43,239 nucleotides of DNA from Tieghemiomyces parasiticus (Eukaryota; Kickxellomycota; Dimargaritomycetes; Dimargaritales; Dimargaritaceae): NCBI GenBank assembly GCA_027575765.1, contig JANBPT010000338.1, positions 1 to 43,239 of the forward strand. The letters are read 5' to 3'. Of this stretch, positions 11,138 through 20,717 are shown piece by piece. Position numbers and translations under genes: made by a program. The number at the start of each line of letters is the position of its first letter. Position 1 is the first letter of the stretch. The notes beneath the pieces were generated by a model. It saw nothing but the letters and a program-made list of their open reading frames with translations, ran no database searches and was not told where the DNA came from.

Positions 11138-12515
11138 GATGAGTTGCAGAGAGGCAATGTCTAGGGCAAGGATGAAACCAGGGCGTAAAGAGTGGTGCGG
11201 AAAAGTGTCGGCCAAGTGTTAAACTGGCCAATGGAACAATGGTGTAAGAGAATGAGGGTAGCTGATGTGACTACGGGAAACGGATTCGAGGTTGAATGGA
11301 AGGATGTCAACGAGGCCTGCACGCTCGTAGCAAGGCCATTCAAAGGTTGGGGTGGGGCTTTGTAGGGGATATGATGCACTTATCTCACCTATGGGTAAGC
11401 GGCGCGCCATGTTCGCGCCATGTGGGGGTGGTACACTGGTCGAACTGTAGTGGCAGCCAACGGTAGCGTCTATCCGCTGGTATTGAACACCTCGGGACGG
11501 TAGCATTCCCTTTAACCGCAAGGCCTTCGCCACCGGTTAGCTAGACTTCTCGAAGAGGCCCAGTGTATCATTTTACTAGCATAAGCTCTAGCTCAGGCTG
11601 CGCCACCACGACCGGATGCCAGTAGGGATACCGCCTCCTCCCCCTTCCCTACTGTGCCGATAGACCTTCCACTCCCATTCGGTAGGAAGGCTATATCTCA
11701 CGTGATCTAAACTATTCCACGGCTTAAGCCTTAAGCCCGGCTCGAGATAGGAGCGGACGAAGACGTTCAGGGTCCATTTACCAATACCCACCATCACCCG
11801 GGGACCGTCACCGCTGCGAACCGTGTTTGCGCCGCCGACCTTCCTCAGCAGGCCCATGAGCCTTGGTTAAGACGACGTAGATACCATTGGTAGCCTGGCC
11901 AGGACAATATGATCGGTTCGAATCACATAAGCGGCATGGTGAGGCATACCATATAGAGGTACGAGGCGCTGGCCACCACTTTCGCAAAAACAACCTAAAC
12001 AAAGCGCTTTCGCAATGATTTTTTTGTCTTAGGATGTAAAGTCATTAGACTGCCGCTGCTTGTAGCCCTTGACGCACTAGCTGATGACTTTGACATGGAG
12101 TTTATAGGGACGATGAAGAAGGGTAAACATACACAGGGCATGCGGGATGTCATCAATCATCTCTGGAAAAAAAATGTAGGGGCGGCCGGATAAGCCAACC
12201 AGGTATCCTAGAGAACCCTGCCCCGTCAGTGTCTTTTTTTTTCTTCACCTCGGCCTGACCCACCTGGCCTTCACGTACACGAAGTTTCCATCGGGTCTTT
12301 TGGAAGAGTACTTGAGCCGAGTGTTTTTTTTTTTTCATTCCAAGCTGGCTTTATGCACTTTCGTTCCTTTGCACTTGTTGTCCAAAAGCGCTTTGGTGTC
12401 GCAATATCGTTTATCCACTTTGTTCCTTTCACGTCCCGTCACTCTACTGCATCCAAATTGTGCATACATTTCTTTTCTCTGACTTCCCACTTCCTACACA
12501 TACACATATAGCACC
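11138..12515. other. Divergent intergenic region, NDUFS8 / FKBP
   Basis: About 1.4 kb between divergent starts. No credible gene. Notable are T runs at 12022-12027, 12233-12242 and 12324-12335, and pyrimidine-rich sequence directly before the FKBP ATG. It probably contains both promoters. Confidence 0.6.
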
Positions 12516-14342
12516 ATGATTTACGGTTTCTGGGGTAAGTGATGCAGAGACAGCCTAGCTCACCTGAAGTAGTGATCTCGGGCCCGATTTCCTCGCCTGG
12601 CCTTGGTTAACCTGCACCTCGGGGGGCTCTGTAGCCAGGCCAACTCTTCGGTCACTTTCGTGACAGGCTCTGAGTGGTGATTAGTCTACCGGTGAGGTTT
12701 TTTTTCGTCATCCAGGCTGGAGAAGACACTTTTGAGCAGCCCGACCTGGTATCATTCTACTTGCGCGAACAATCGGGTATATATTCGCCTCTGAATAGTT
12801 CCGAATGCTAACCCACCTGTCCCTACCATGCCATGGGCCGCTCCCTTTATTTTCGCTACCAACCTATCAGGTCTTCAGGTCCTTCCTAACAAGGCCTACA
12901 CGCAGACCGTCGATGCTTCTTTCCGGCTAAGCATGGCCTCCCTGGGCGAGGAGATTGTGAAGGCCAACGAGCGCACCCTCGTCAAGCTCACTGTCGACCA
13001 GAAGACCTTCGTGCTTTGCTCGCTCTTGCCGGGTAAGGTGGAGCAGCAGACTCTTGACGTGATCTTCTCGGAGGGCGAGGAAATCACCTTCTTTGTATCG
13101 GGTGAGAACTCCGTCCATCTCACTGGCAACTACATGCCCGATGAGGAGGACTACAATGAGGATGGCGACTCTGAAGACGAGGACTGCCCCGAGGATTGCA
13201 GCCACGACCACGAGGCTGACGACTCTGACGAGGAGGGTATCGACATTTCCAGCCTCACCGACGAGGAACTGGCTGAGGTGGCCAAGGAGAACAAGATGTC
13301 CGTCGAGGAGCTGAAGAACGAGCTGGCCAAGTTCCAGGAGGCCGATGATGATGACGAGGACATGCTCGACTCGGAGGACGAGGACCTGTCGGTTGAGGAG
13401 TTAGCCGCCAAGTACGGCGTCTCAGTCGAGGACCTGAAGCGCGAGATGGAGGCTGAGGACTCGGATGACGAGGACGGCAAGATCGTCGAGCTGGGTGAAG
13501 GTTCGGATTCGGAGGAGGACGCCGACTACAATGCCGAGGATCACCCCGAGATGGCCGAGGACCACCAAATTGACGAGGAGATTGACGAGGCTGACCTCAA
13601 GGTCGAGGCCGCCAAGGTTGTCGAGGAGGCCAAGGCCCCGATCAACGGCAAGGCCAAGGCTGTTGAGACTCCCACTATGACCAAGAAGGAGCGCAAGGCC
13701 GCCGCCGCCGCTGCTTCCGCCGCCAGCACCCCGGCTAAGGCCCCTGCCACTCCGGCCGCCGAGACCCCCGCTATGACCAAGAAGGAGCGCAAGGCCGCCG
13801 CCGCTGCTGCTGCTGCTGCTGCTGCTTCCGCCACTCCCTCTGCTGCCAGCACGCCGGCCAAGCCCGCCGAGGACAAGAAGCGCAAGGTAGAGGAGACGCC
13901 CAACAAGTCCGATTCCAGCAAGGCGGCCAAGAAGGCCAAGGAAACCACCGCCGCGGCCACGCCGGCCAAGAAGGAGACCACTACCGCGACCACACCGGCC
14001 AAGAAGGAGACCCTGGCTGGCGGTCTCATCATTGAGGACATTAAGGTCGGTTCGGGTGCCGCCGCCCGTAAGGGCCAGCGGGTCGGGATGCGGTACGTCG
14101 GTAAGCTCCAGAAGAACGGCAAGGTGTTTGATAAGTGCACGAGCGGCAAGCCCTTCTCGTTCCGTCTGGGCGCCGGTGAGGTCATTAAGGGCTGGGACCA
14201 AGGTATCGCTGGTATGAAGGAAGGTGGTGAGCGGCGTCTGACCATCCCCGCCCCGCTGGCTTACGGCCGCCAGGGCGCTGCCCCCGATATCCCGGCAAAC
14301 GCCACCCTGGTTTTCGACGTGAAGCTCGTCAACCTCAAATAA
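12516..14342 (+). CDS. Nucleolar FKBP-type peptidyl-prolyl isomerase with nucleoplasmin-like N-domain (Fpr3/Fpr4-like)
   Basis: Two exons, 12516-12534 and 12871-14342, 496 residues. The first exon codes only MIYGFW plus one base; the intron (336 bp, GTAAGT donor, CTAAC branch-like site near 12809, CTATCAG acceptor) joins it in phase 1 to restore [15 protein letters not shown], the opening of the nucleoplasmin-like domain of fungal Fpr3/Fpr4. That domain occupies about residues 1-100. Then come alternating acidic Asp/Glu/Ser tracts and two related helical segments (about residues 135-164 and 179-202), a Lys/Ala/Thr-rich basic linker with a duplicated [12 protein letters not shown] segment, and a complete C-terminal FKBP domain of about 105 residues ([38 protein letters not shown]). 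Family role: proline isomerase and histone chaperone in the nucleolus and chromatin, including histone-tail proline isomerisation. Confidence 0.93.
13254..13458 (+). repeat. Two related helical repeats in the acidic part of the FKBP protein
   Basis: Copy 1 (13254-13343) and copy 2 (13386-13458) each encode an EELA...SVE(E/D)LK(N/R)E pattern, for example [20 protein letters not shown] and [20 protein letters not shown], separated by an Asp/Glu-rich linker. Copy 2 is shorter by several residues at its end. The similarity is evident by eye; the fold is not known to me. Confidence 0.7.
13677..13836 (+). repeat. Duplicated [15 protein letters not shown] segment in the FKBP linker
   Basis: The codons for [15 protein letters not shown] begin near 13671 and recur as [15 protein letters not shown] from 13767. 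The second copy has a longer alanine run made from GCC and GCT triplets (13791-13830), a likely site of replication slippage. The segments are in frame and Lys/Ala rich, with AASTPAK motifs following each copy. Confidence 0.8.
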
Positions 14343-15016
14343 GTTGGTGGTTGGTTCCTATACATTGGGGGGGAGGTTCCCCCCCCCGCGTGTAAAAGAG
14401 CTTGTGAGAGGGAGGGAGAGGTGTGCACCTGGCTAGCCGTGAGGGAAGCCTCGCGTACCTCCTCTTGTTTCAGCAACGTGCGTTTATTTTGATTACTTTT
14501 ATTACGGTCGAGCTTATACGCATCACAATTAAAAGAACTCCCCCCAACCGCGAGTACGTTGTTTAATTTTCCAACACCGATTTATCCGCCGTACGCAAGG
14601 GTGGCGGTAATCCGACGTCGGTCAGAGCCGCTGTGGCTAAAGATGGCGAAATCACTGGCCTTTAACACCATTCGACTAGACCGCATCACGAGGTTCGGGT
14701 ATTGAGATAATCAAGGACATATTCGTGTGTATTTCATCGGCCATTAATGGTGGTGGCGACATTTGGAGGTGTAGAGAGAGAGAGAGAGAGAGGGCACAGG
14801 GGTGATTAGAGGACTAGAAGGCTATGATGAATAGACATGGATAACGAAGAGTCCAGAGGGAGGAGGAGGGGAGGTTGGGAAAATAGGGGTGGAAATGATA
14901 CAGCGAGTGAGGAGGAAGTATGGGAGGGGTTGGTAATATGGAGTAGCAACAAACAGCGAAAGATGTGTTCACAAACGTCTAGCGTGCAGTATGTGGAGAA
15001 GGTGAGGAGAAGGAAA
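14343..15016. other. Convergent intergenic region, FKBP to uncharacterised gene
   Basis: About 670 bases between converging stops. It contains a G7/C9 hairpin at 14367-14387 right after the FKBP stop, an (AG)10 microsatellite at 14773-14792, and purine-rich GGA/GGAG sequence at 14850-14935. No gene seen. Confidence 0.6.
14773..14792 (+). repeat. (AG)10 microsatellite
   Basis: Ten perfect AG dinucleotides in the convergent spacer between the FKBP gene and the uncharacterised gene. Confidence 0.9.
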
Positions 15017-16534
15017 TTAGCAAAGTTCTGCCTGGGAACTGCCCTGGGGTTCGGCAACGCCCCAGACCTGGACGCTCTGGAGATCGATATTCTCCGTGTT
15101 GTCGTACGATTCAATGAGTTTGAGGTAGAGGTATCGGCCGCTATACACCTGGTGGAGGTCAAGGGTATCACGGTAATCGCCTTCTTCTTCGGGCCGAATG
15201 ACACCGAGTGGGATGAGGTCCGAATTAAGCCAAGAGTGGGGATCCTTGGTAAATTTGGCCATGACCTGTTCCCACTTTCGCACCGAGAAGCCGTCATAGC
15301 GGTTAAGTTCGCGCATGTGGACACGCTGGGTGGAGATGAAGACCATGCAGGCGAGACAAGGAGCGTTGTAGCTGATGGCCGGGGATTGGACGACAATACG
15401 GGCCGGTGTAAACGTGGTGGCGGTATAGTCGCCCGTACTCCGGTGGTTGAAGCTGAGGCGGATACCGACATTGCGGCGCTTTTGGGAACTGTAGCAGCTC
15501 GAGTCGTGGTGCAGAATGTGCTCGACCGGGGAGTCTGGTGCGGCGCCACCGTCGCACTCGTCAATGTTGAACCGTAGAGGGTAAAACCTCGTGATCTTGG
15601 GATAGTTGGTGATGGGCTGGTGACGGAACATGACGCTGCGGACGAGACCACTAAGCTCGGCGCGACTCGGTACCCAGGATGGTCCGACCGGCTCGGTTGA
15701 CCTGCGCGGGCGTCGGGCCGGGTCATCCGGCACCTCCGTGGTGGCGGCAGGATTCCCCGGTCGCCGGGAAGTCCTACCTGGGCGCTCAAATTGGGTCGGA
15801 GACAGTAGATGCGGTGGCGGTAGCGGCCGCCGGTTCCGCCGCCACGAATTGGCGGCGGCCTCTACATCAGCGTCGGCGGCGGCAGCAAACATGGCATAGA
15901 CGTTCTGGCGCGGGTCCAATTCGGTCTGGTCATCAGTAGTAGACTCATGGGTGAGCATTAGGTAAGGATCGGGAGAGTCTTCCTGGGGCAAGTCTGGTCC
16001 GTCCCAGCGCGAATTCGGCCTGTGCATGTCGTCGGCCTCGTCGCCGTCGTCATCGTCTACGCCCATAGGCTCCCCGGAGGCGGGGTTTTCCGAACCCCAC
16101 GTGGCTCGGGCGGCGCGCGAGGGCAGTAAAGATCGGGTGAGGGCCGAGGGGACTAGACTACTGGCGGTAGTGGTGACGCGGGTCGGTGGACGGTCGTATG
16201 GACGCTCAAGGGACGGGAAGGAGGTTACCAGGGGATAGCCTAAACCGGTCGGCCGGGCTGCAGGCGACCCCTGGGGACCCTCGCTCGCCGGGTCCGAAGG
16301 ATTGGCGTTGATACTTGAGTTGACCTCGACAGTGGAACCCGGGGGACGCAGACCGCGGCGGCGGATCTGGCGCGAGACGCGGGCGGTCTCCATGGTACGG
16401 TTGGCCTGTAAGGTACTCAGGAGGTCTTCAAGGCCGTTGTTGGACACGGTGCCCTGCGTAAAGTGCTCGAGGATAGCGAGAGCAAAGATGGTTTCAGGGC
16501 TGTCAGCGTAGTTGTCGTCATTGACAATGCGCAT
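15017..16534 (-). CDS. Uncharacterised protein with conserved-looking C-terminal beta-rich domain
   Basis: Intronless frame of 505 residues from the ATG at 16534 (MRIVNDDNYADSPE), stop TAA at 15017-15019. An in-frame ATG at 16630 would add 32 residues rich in Pro/Thr/Ser that look like translated leader, so the inner start is preferred. The N-terminal 60 residues appear helical; the middle (about 65-300) is low-complexity, Pro/Arg/Ser/Asp-rich and probably disordered; the last 190 residues are ordered-looking, with ITRFYPLRFNIDECDGGA, YNAPCLACMVFIS and SGRYLYLKLIE...ENIDLQ. That last pattern recalls the closing strands of galactose-binding/discoidin-like beta-sandwich domains, but I do not recognise the family and assign no function. 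Head-to-head with NAP1 over a 2.6-kb gap. Confidence 0.75.
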   Translation of the reverse strand: MRIVNDDNYADSPETIFALAILEHFTQGTVSNNGLEDLLSTLQANRTMETARVSRQIRRRGLRPPGSTVEVNSSINANPSDPASEGPQGSPAARPTGLGYPLVTSFPSLERPYDRPPTRVTTTASSLVPSALTRSLLPSRAARATWGSENPASGEPMGVDDDDGDEADDMHRPNSRWDGPDLPQEDSPDPYLMLTHESTTDDQTELDPRQNVYAMFAAAADADVEAAANSWRRNRRPLPPPHLLSPTQFERPGRTSRRPGNPAATTEVPDDPARRPRRSTEPVGPSWVPSRAELSGLVRSVMFRHQPITNYPKITRFYPLRFNIDECDGGAAPDSPVEHILHHDSSCYSSQKRRNVGIRLSFNHRSTGDYTATTFTPARIVVQSPAISYNAPCLACMVFISTQRVHMRELNRYDGFSVRKWEQVMAKFTKDPHSWLNSDLIPLGVIRPEEEGDYRDTLDLHQVYSGRYLYLKLIESYDNTENIDLQSVQVWGVAEPQGSSQAELC

Positions 16535-18341
16535 GATGGACTGTGCGGAGGGAGGCGGTGGGGTGGAAGGGGTCGGGTACAGGGGAATATGAAAGCTTAA
16601 AAGTGTGGGCGCCAAGTGATTTGGATTCAAGCCGACTATGAAGGCGGGTCAGGTAGTGTGTGTGTGAAAGTGTAGGGCTGTTTAGGCATGAGGGAGGGTT
16701 GGAAAAAGGTTGAGGTAAGCCATAGTACGGTGGCCCGTCGTGCGGGTGTATGGGGGGTGGGCGGGGCCTACTGCGGGCGCGGTGTGGGCCAACCAGGGCG
16801 GTGGAGGACAGGCGTAGAGGGGTGTAGGGTCCGTCAGGGTGCACGTGCGGGAACCAGTGGTAAAAGTGCAGAGATGTTTAGAAGCGGTTCAGAAGGCCGG
16901 AAGGTCAGGGCTTTTGGCTTCGGCGCAGCCAGGAAAGTGGTATAGGTTGGAAAGGGATCCTTCGGGAGGGCGACCGGGGGGGGGCGCAAATGCAAGGAGT
17001 CAATCGGTTGGTTCAGCAAGTTGGGAGAGAAGGGTGGAGGAAAGGCTCCCGGGCTGGTGTGAAGGGGAAGGGCCAGCGTGGAGGCGCGGAGCTCCCTGAG
17101 CAATGGGGGTAGAGGAGGTTTGTTTATGGGAAGGGGGCGGCGAGGGAGGACGGCCCATAGCCTCAACTGGCTACTATCCCGACTGCAGGTGAGAGAACCA
17201 TTGTCATCCTCACCTTGTGGCACAAGGTATTTTCGCAGTCCCCCTTAGGGGCCGCGGGCCTGAAGCAACACCCAGCCCTCCGCATGCCTGGCGACTGCAC
17301 GTGGGCGGCCTCGTTTGCTCTCAGCGAGGCTCAGGGTTACCCTCGCTCATGCGGCGGCCGCGTGCCGAGGGTGGCCGCATTCCGCAGTTATGAAGGAGGC
17401 GGGGGCCATGGAAGTCTGTGGAAGGAGGGCCCCGGTGGCATATCGACCTTTGCGCCGTTGGCACGGGGGGGACCCGTCTCGAAAGCTGCCAACTCTCCTG
17501 CCATGGGGGGAGAAGGTGCTGTTGGATAAACAGCTCTGGTTGCGGCGGATGCTCGAGCTCGGGCTGTAGGCAGGCCGCCCTAGGATAAAGTGGGGGTCTC
17601 TGTGCTGGCACTGCCTGCCCGGCAGATAAATGTGAAGCCGGTGCGGCCCTCGTCAGTTTAGCGCATGCCAGGTGCCACGCCTTCCCCGCCCACACCCGTG
17701 CTCCCCGGGAGACGGCTTGTTGCGGCCCCTGGACTATCTATGGAATGCGACGGTGCCATTGGTGCTTCTGGCTGCCGATGTTTCAAACAGGACTGTTGAC
17801 TGGTGGGTCGAGTCGTCTAGGTAGCGTCGGCAGCGTACTAGCGCAGGGGGAGCCACTGCCGGTCGACGCTGGGCCACTGTGGCTGCGTGCCACCATGTTC
17901 CTGAGGGGGCGGCTTCCCCGCCTGCGTACCCAGCTGCCATCGGGGGGCGGCACACTTAACTACAGCCGTGCCATGCTCGAGCGGAGAAGGATGTGCACCA
18001 CCAGACTGGCCCTGCCACCCAACCTTAGCCGCACTAGCCGACGTCGCGGGCAAGTTTGAGTCGGCGTGGCCAGGACAGCTTGCCGGCCGTTTTTCAAGGC
18101 AACCCATCTTTGTACTCCGCTCTGTCCAACCAGACGGTGCACCCGCGCGGCACATATCGGTTGGTCCGTCGGATTGTCGGCCCTGGCCTGTCCTCCCGAT
18201 CCTCCACGACACCGTACGCCCGCCCTGCTGGGCGCTGGAAAACCACGCCATAGTGCTGCCTGTGGTAGATTTCCAGCGTGGTGCTCATGGCCACTCCAAC
18301 CTAGGGTGGGCGGCCACCCCGCTCCCTAATGCCCTGGGGGC

Positions 18342-18374
18342 GAACCGCCTGAACCCGGCTAGGCCGGGCGGTTT
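18342..18374 (+). repeat. Perfect-stem hairpin in GC-rich spacer
   Basis: GAACCGCC (18342-18349) pairs with GGCGGTTT (18367-18374), eight base pairs including one G-U; nested inside, CCGGC (18355-18359) can pair with GCCGG (18363-18367). The two helices compete for one base. Confidence 0.55.
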
Positions 18375-18392
18375 CGAGGCCCTGGCGAGATA

Positions 18393-18411
18393 CCGTACGA
18401 GGCCCGTACGG
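18393..18411 (+). repeat. Perfect 7-bp inverted repeat, 5-base loop
   Basis: CCGTACG at 18393-18399 and CGTACGG at 18405-18411 form a perfect stem around the loop AGGCC, 18 bases downstream of the previous hairpin. Confidence 0.7.
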
Positions 18412-18494
18412 CCTATCGCATGCCAGTCCTCCCGAGGTGGTGCAGCTGCCCCACCAGAGGCACAGTGGGAGAGCGGTGGTGGTTGGCCCTTTGC

Positions 18495-18580
18495 GTATCA
18501 GCCTCCAACCAGGCATACACCGGCCTTCAGCCACGCATACACAGGCCTCCAACCACACATACCCAGGCCTCTGTCGCCTG
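18495..18580 (+). repeat. 22-bp minisatellite, about four copies
   Basis: Units at 18495-18514 (20 bp, degenerate), 18515-18536, 18537-18558 and 18559-18580, each beginning ATAC and containing (C/A)GGCCT(T/C)C. Copies 2 and 3 differ at 5 of 22 positions by eye; copy 4 diverges at its end. It lies in the GC-rich non-coding spacer. Confidence 0.85.
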
Positions 18581-19180
18581 TGGACCAAGGCTCTCTTCTC
18601 GCCTGGCCGTTGTTGTCCCACCTATCGCGCCGCCTAAGCTCGTCCCCTCCCGCCTCGCCATCTTTTTTTCACTCGCCACCTGGCGCGGCGGCCCCCCGCC
18701 GACACATCCCAACACCCCCTCCTCAGTGTCCCACTACCACGGCTGTCCCCTCTATCGGCCGCCCACAGAACCACTCTCGGCGACCCTGACCCGCCCCTGA
18801 GGGTTTCCCTTCTCTCTTCCTTCTCCTGCGTTTTTTTTTATCATTCGCCGTAACCGCTACGTTTTTCCACCGCCCATCCGCACCGTCTTGCTCGCTCGTT
18901 GGTCCGCTTGCTCCATCGACACTCACACCCTTGATCCTCGAGAGCCTACGCAATTTTTTTTCTCCCCCCCCGCCAACGCATAGAAGCATCCGGTGGAGCC
19001 CACTTTGCTCCATACACTGTCTATAAAATTACTGGGACGCTTCACGCCCGCCCCCCCTCCAAGCCCTCCGCCCCTTCCCCCTCGTTTTTTTCACAACCGC
19101 CCGCCCGTGGCTCTTTATCTTGCCTTCGGTCCCCGCTCCGCACCCCTTTTCTTCCCCTCGTACTCTCCTCTTTATTCCCT

Positions 19181-20717
19181 ATGGAACAGAACAACCCGCA
19201 AGGTAAGCATCCCCACCCAGCATCCCCACCGGCCGCCCTCCGTGATCTGTCGGCATGCCTCTCTAGGCGCCGCCTGTACGGATCCGCCGCGCTGGTGCGC
19301 GTACGGCCGGCCACGGTTGGCAGAGAAGAGCAAGCGCTTCGGCCCAAGGCCGACCTTGTCTTGTGTCCTGGTGGCCTACCGCTTTCGACCGTCAGCAATA
19401 GGGGGACTGCCTCATCTGCTGTGATGGGCACGGGTTGTTTCTGCCCACACAAGTGGGCAACGGGGGGGCGCCTGGGCCCTCCCCCGGTCGGACTCTTCCC
19501 GCCGTCTCCCTCTATATCCTGATGGCCCACTCCGACGCTTGACTTACCCTTCCTCTCCCATATCCTGCCCCACCGCCCTGCCATGATCGACCGCGTTGGT
19601 CTTTTCCTCCCACCCAGGCGTTGATATCAAGAGCAAGGATAAGCCCGACGACTTGATTGCCCCCACCCCCAACAATACCCCAATCGTCACCGCTCCCGTG
19701 CAGACTCTCGCTCAGCCCAAAATGGCCGGTTCCTTCGCTCCCAACGCCGCCCTCGTCAGTGACCTGCAGGGCCGTCTCGGTTCTCTGGTCGGTGCTTCCT
19801 CCGGCTACGTTGAGTCCCTGCCTGCCGAAGTGCAGCGCCGCCTCCAGGGCCTCAAGAGCCTGCAGGCCGACCACGCCAAGCTCGAGACCGAGTTCCACAA
19901 GGAGATCTTCGCTCTGGAGAAGAAGTACCAGCAGCTCTACCAGCCCCTGTACACCGAGCGCACTGCCATCGTGCTCGGCAACCAGGAGCCCACTGATGCC
20001 CAGGTCACCGCCGGCAAGGCCATCGAGGCTGAGGACGGCACCGCCGCTCCCGCCATCACCGAGGAGTCTGACAGCGCTTCCCCGCTGACTGGCGTCCCGG
20101 AGTTCTGGCTGACCGCCATGAAGAACCATAGCCAGCTCGAGGAGATGATCCAGGAGCGTGACGAGGACGTGCTCAAGCACCTGACCGACATTGGCCTCCA
20201 GTACCTGGATGGCGAGCATGCCTTCCGCCTGGTGTTCAGCTTTGCCCCCAACGACTTCTTCACCAACTCCCAGCTGACCAAGACATACTATTACGAGACC
20301 AACTCGGCTCTGGGTGACATTGTGTTTGACCACGCCGAGGGCGACCAGATTGACTGGAAGGAGGGCAAGGACCTGACTGTGGCTGTCGAGTCGCGCAAGC
20401 AGCGCAACAAGCACACCAACGAGACCCGCGTGGTCAAGAAGACCGTGCCCGCCGAGTCTTTCTTCACCTTCTTCCAGACCGTCACCGTCCCCACCAGCCC
20501 CGAGGATGACGAGGAGAACTTTGAGCTCCTCCAGGAGCGGGCCGAAGTCGATTACGAGATTGGTGAGGAGTTCAAGGAGAAGATCATCCCCCACGCCGTC
20601 GACTGGTTCACTGGCAAGGCCATTGAGTACGAGGGCCTCGACATGGACGACTACGAGGATGACGGTGAGGACTTTTACGGTGAGGACAGCGAGGAGGACG
20701 ATGATGACGAGGAGTAA
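19181..20717 (+). CDS. NAP1: Nucleosome assembly protein 1 (histone H2A-H2B chaperone)
   Basis: Two exons, 19181-19202 and 19618-20717, 373 residues. The first exon encodes MEQNNPQ plus one base of a Gly codon; the 415-bp phase-1 intron (GTAAGC donor, CACCCAG acceptor) is one of the longest in the window. The protein shows the NAP domain: the long dimerisation helix (QRRLQGLKSLQADHAKLETE and FALEKKYQQLYQPLYTER), an acidic insert, then GVPEFWLTAMKNH, YLDGEHAFRLVFSF, NDFFTN, LTKTYYYE, WKEG, KKTVPAESFFTFF, and an acidic Asp/Glu-rich tail from about residue 348. Length fits fungal Nap1. It binds H2A-H2B dimers and shuttles between cytoplasm and nucleus. Codon use is strongly biased to C-ending codons, which suggests high expression. 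Confidence 0.96.

Larger units (their letters stand above)
16535..19180. other. Long GC-rich spacer between divergent genes
   Basis: About 2.6 kb, visibly richer in G and C than the other spacers. The left part (16.7-17.1 kb) is G-rich with a nine-base G run at 16976-16984; the centre holds a 22-bp minisatellite (18495-18580) and two hairpins (18342-18374 and 18393-18411); the right part (18.6-19.18 kb) is C/T-rich with several T runs and leads into NAP1. The longest open frame (17968-18789, + strand, 273 codons) is Pro/Arg/Ser/His-rich with no domain and is not accepted as a gene. Confidence 0.6.

Noticed and set aside
11862..11935. tRNA-like B box (GGTTCGAATC) near 11914
   Set aside because: The flanking bases do not form a T stem and no acceptor stem or A box is found at the proper distance.
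12535..12700. C/D-snoRNA-like boxes in the FKBP intron (GTGATGC, CTGA)
   Set aside because: The C-like box has a mismatch and abuts the splice donor, and there is no terminal stem.
13422..14245. Antisense open frames of 234 and 259 codons opposite the FKBP gene
   Set aside because: They mirror the Ala/Lys/Asp codon repeats of the FKBP linker and encode Leu/Gly- or Ala/Ser-repetitive sequence.
14806..15789. 327-codon minus-strand frame overlapping the uncharacterised gene
   Set aside because: Out of frame with the better protein at 15017-16534; Ser/Thr/Pro/Arg-rich composition typical of a shadow.
17968..18789. 273-codon open frame in the GC-rich spacer
   Set aside because: Pro/Arg/Ser/His-rich with no motif, overlaps minisatellite and hairpins, and overlaps equally long frames in other phases, as expected from high GC.
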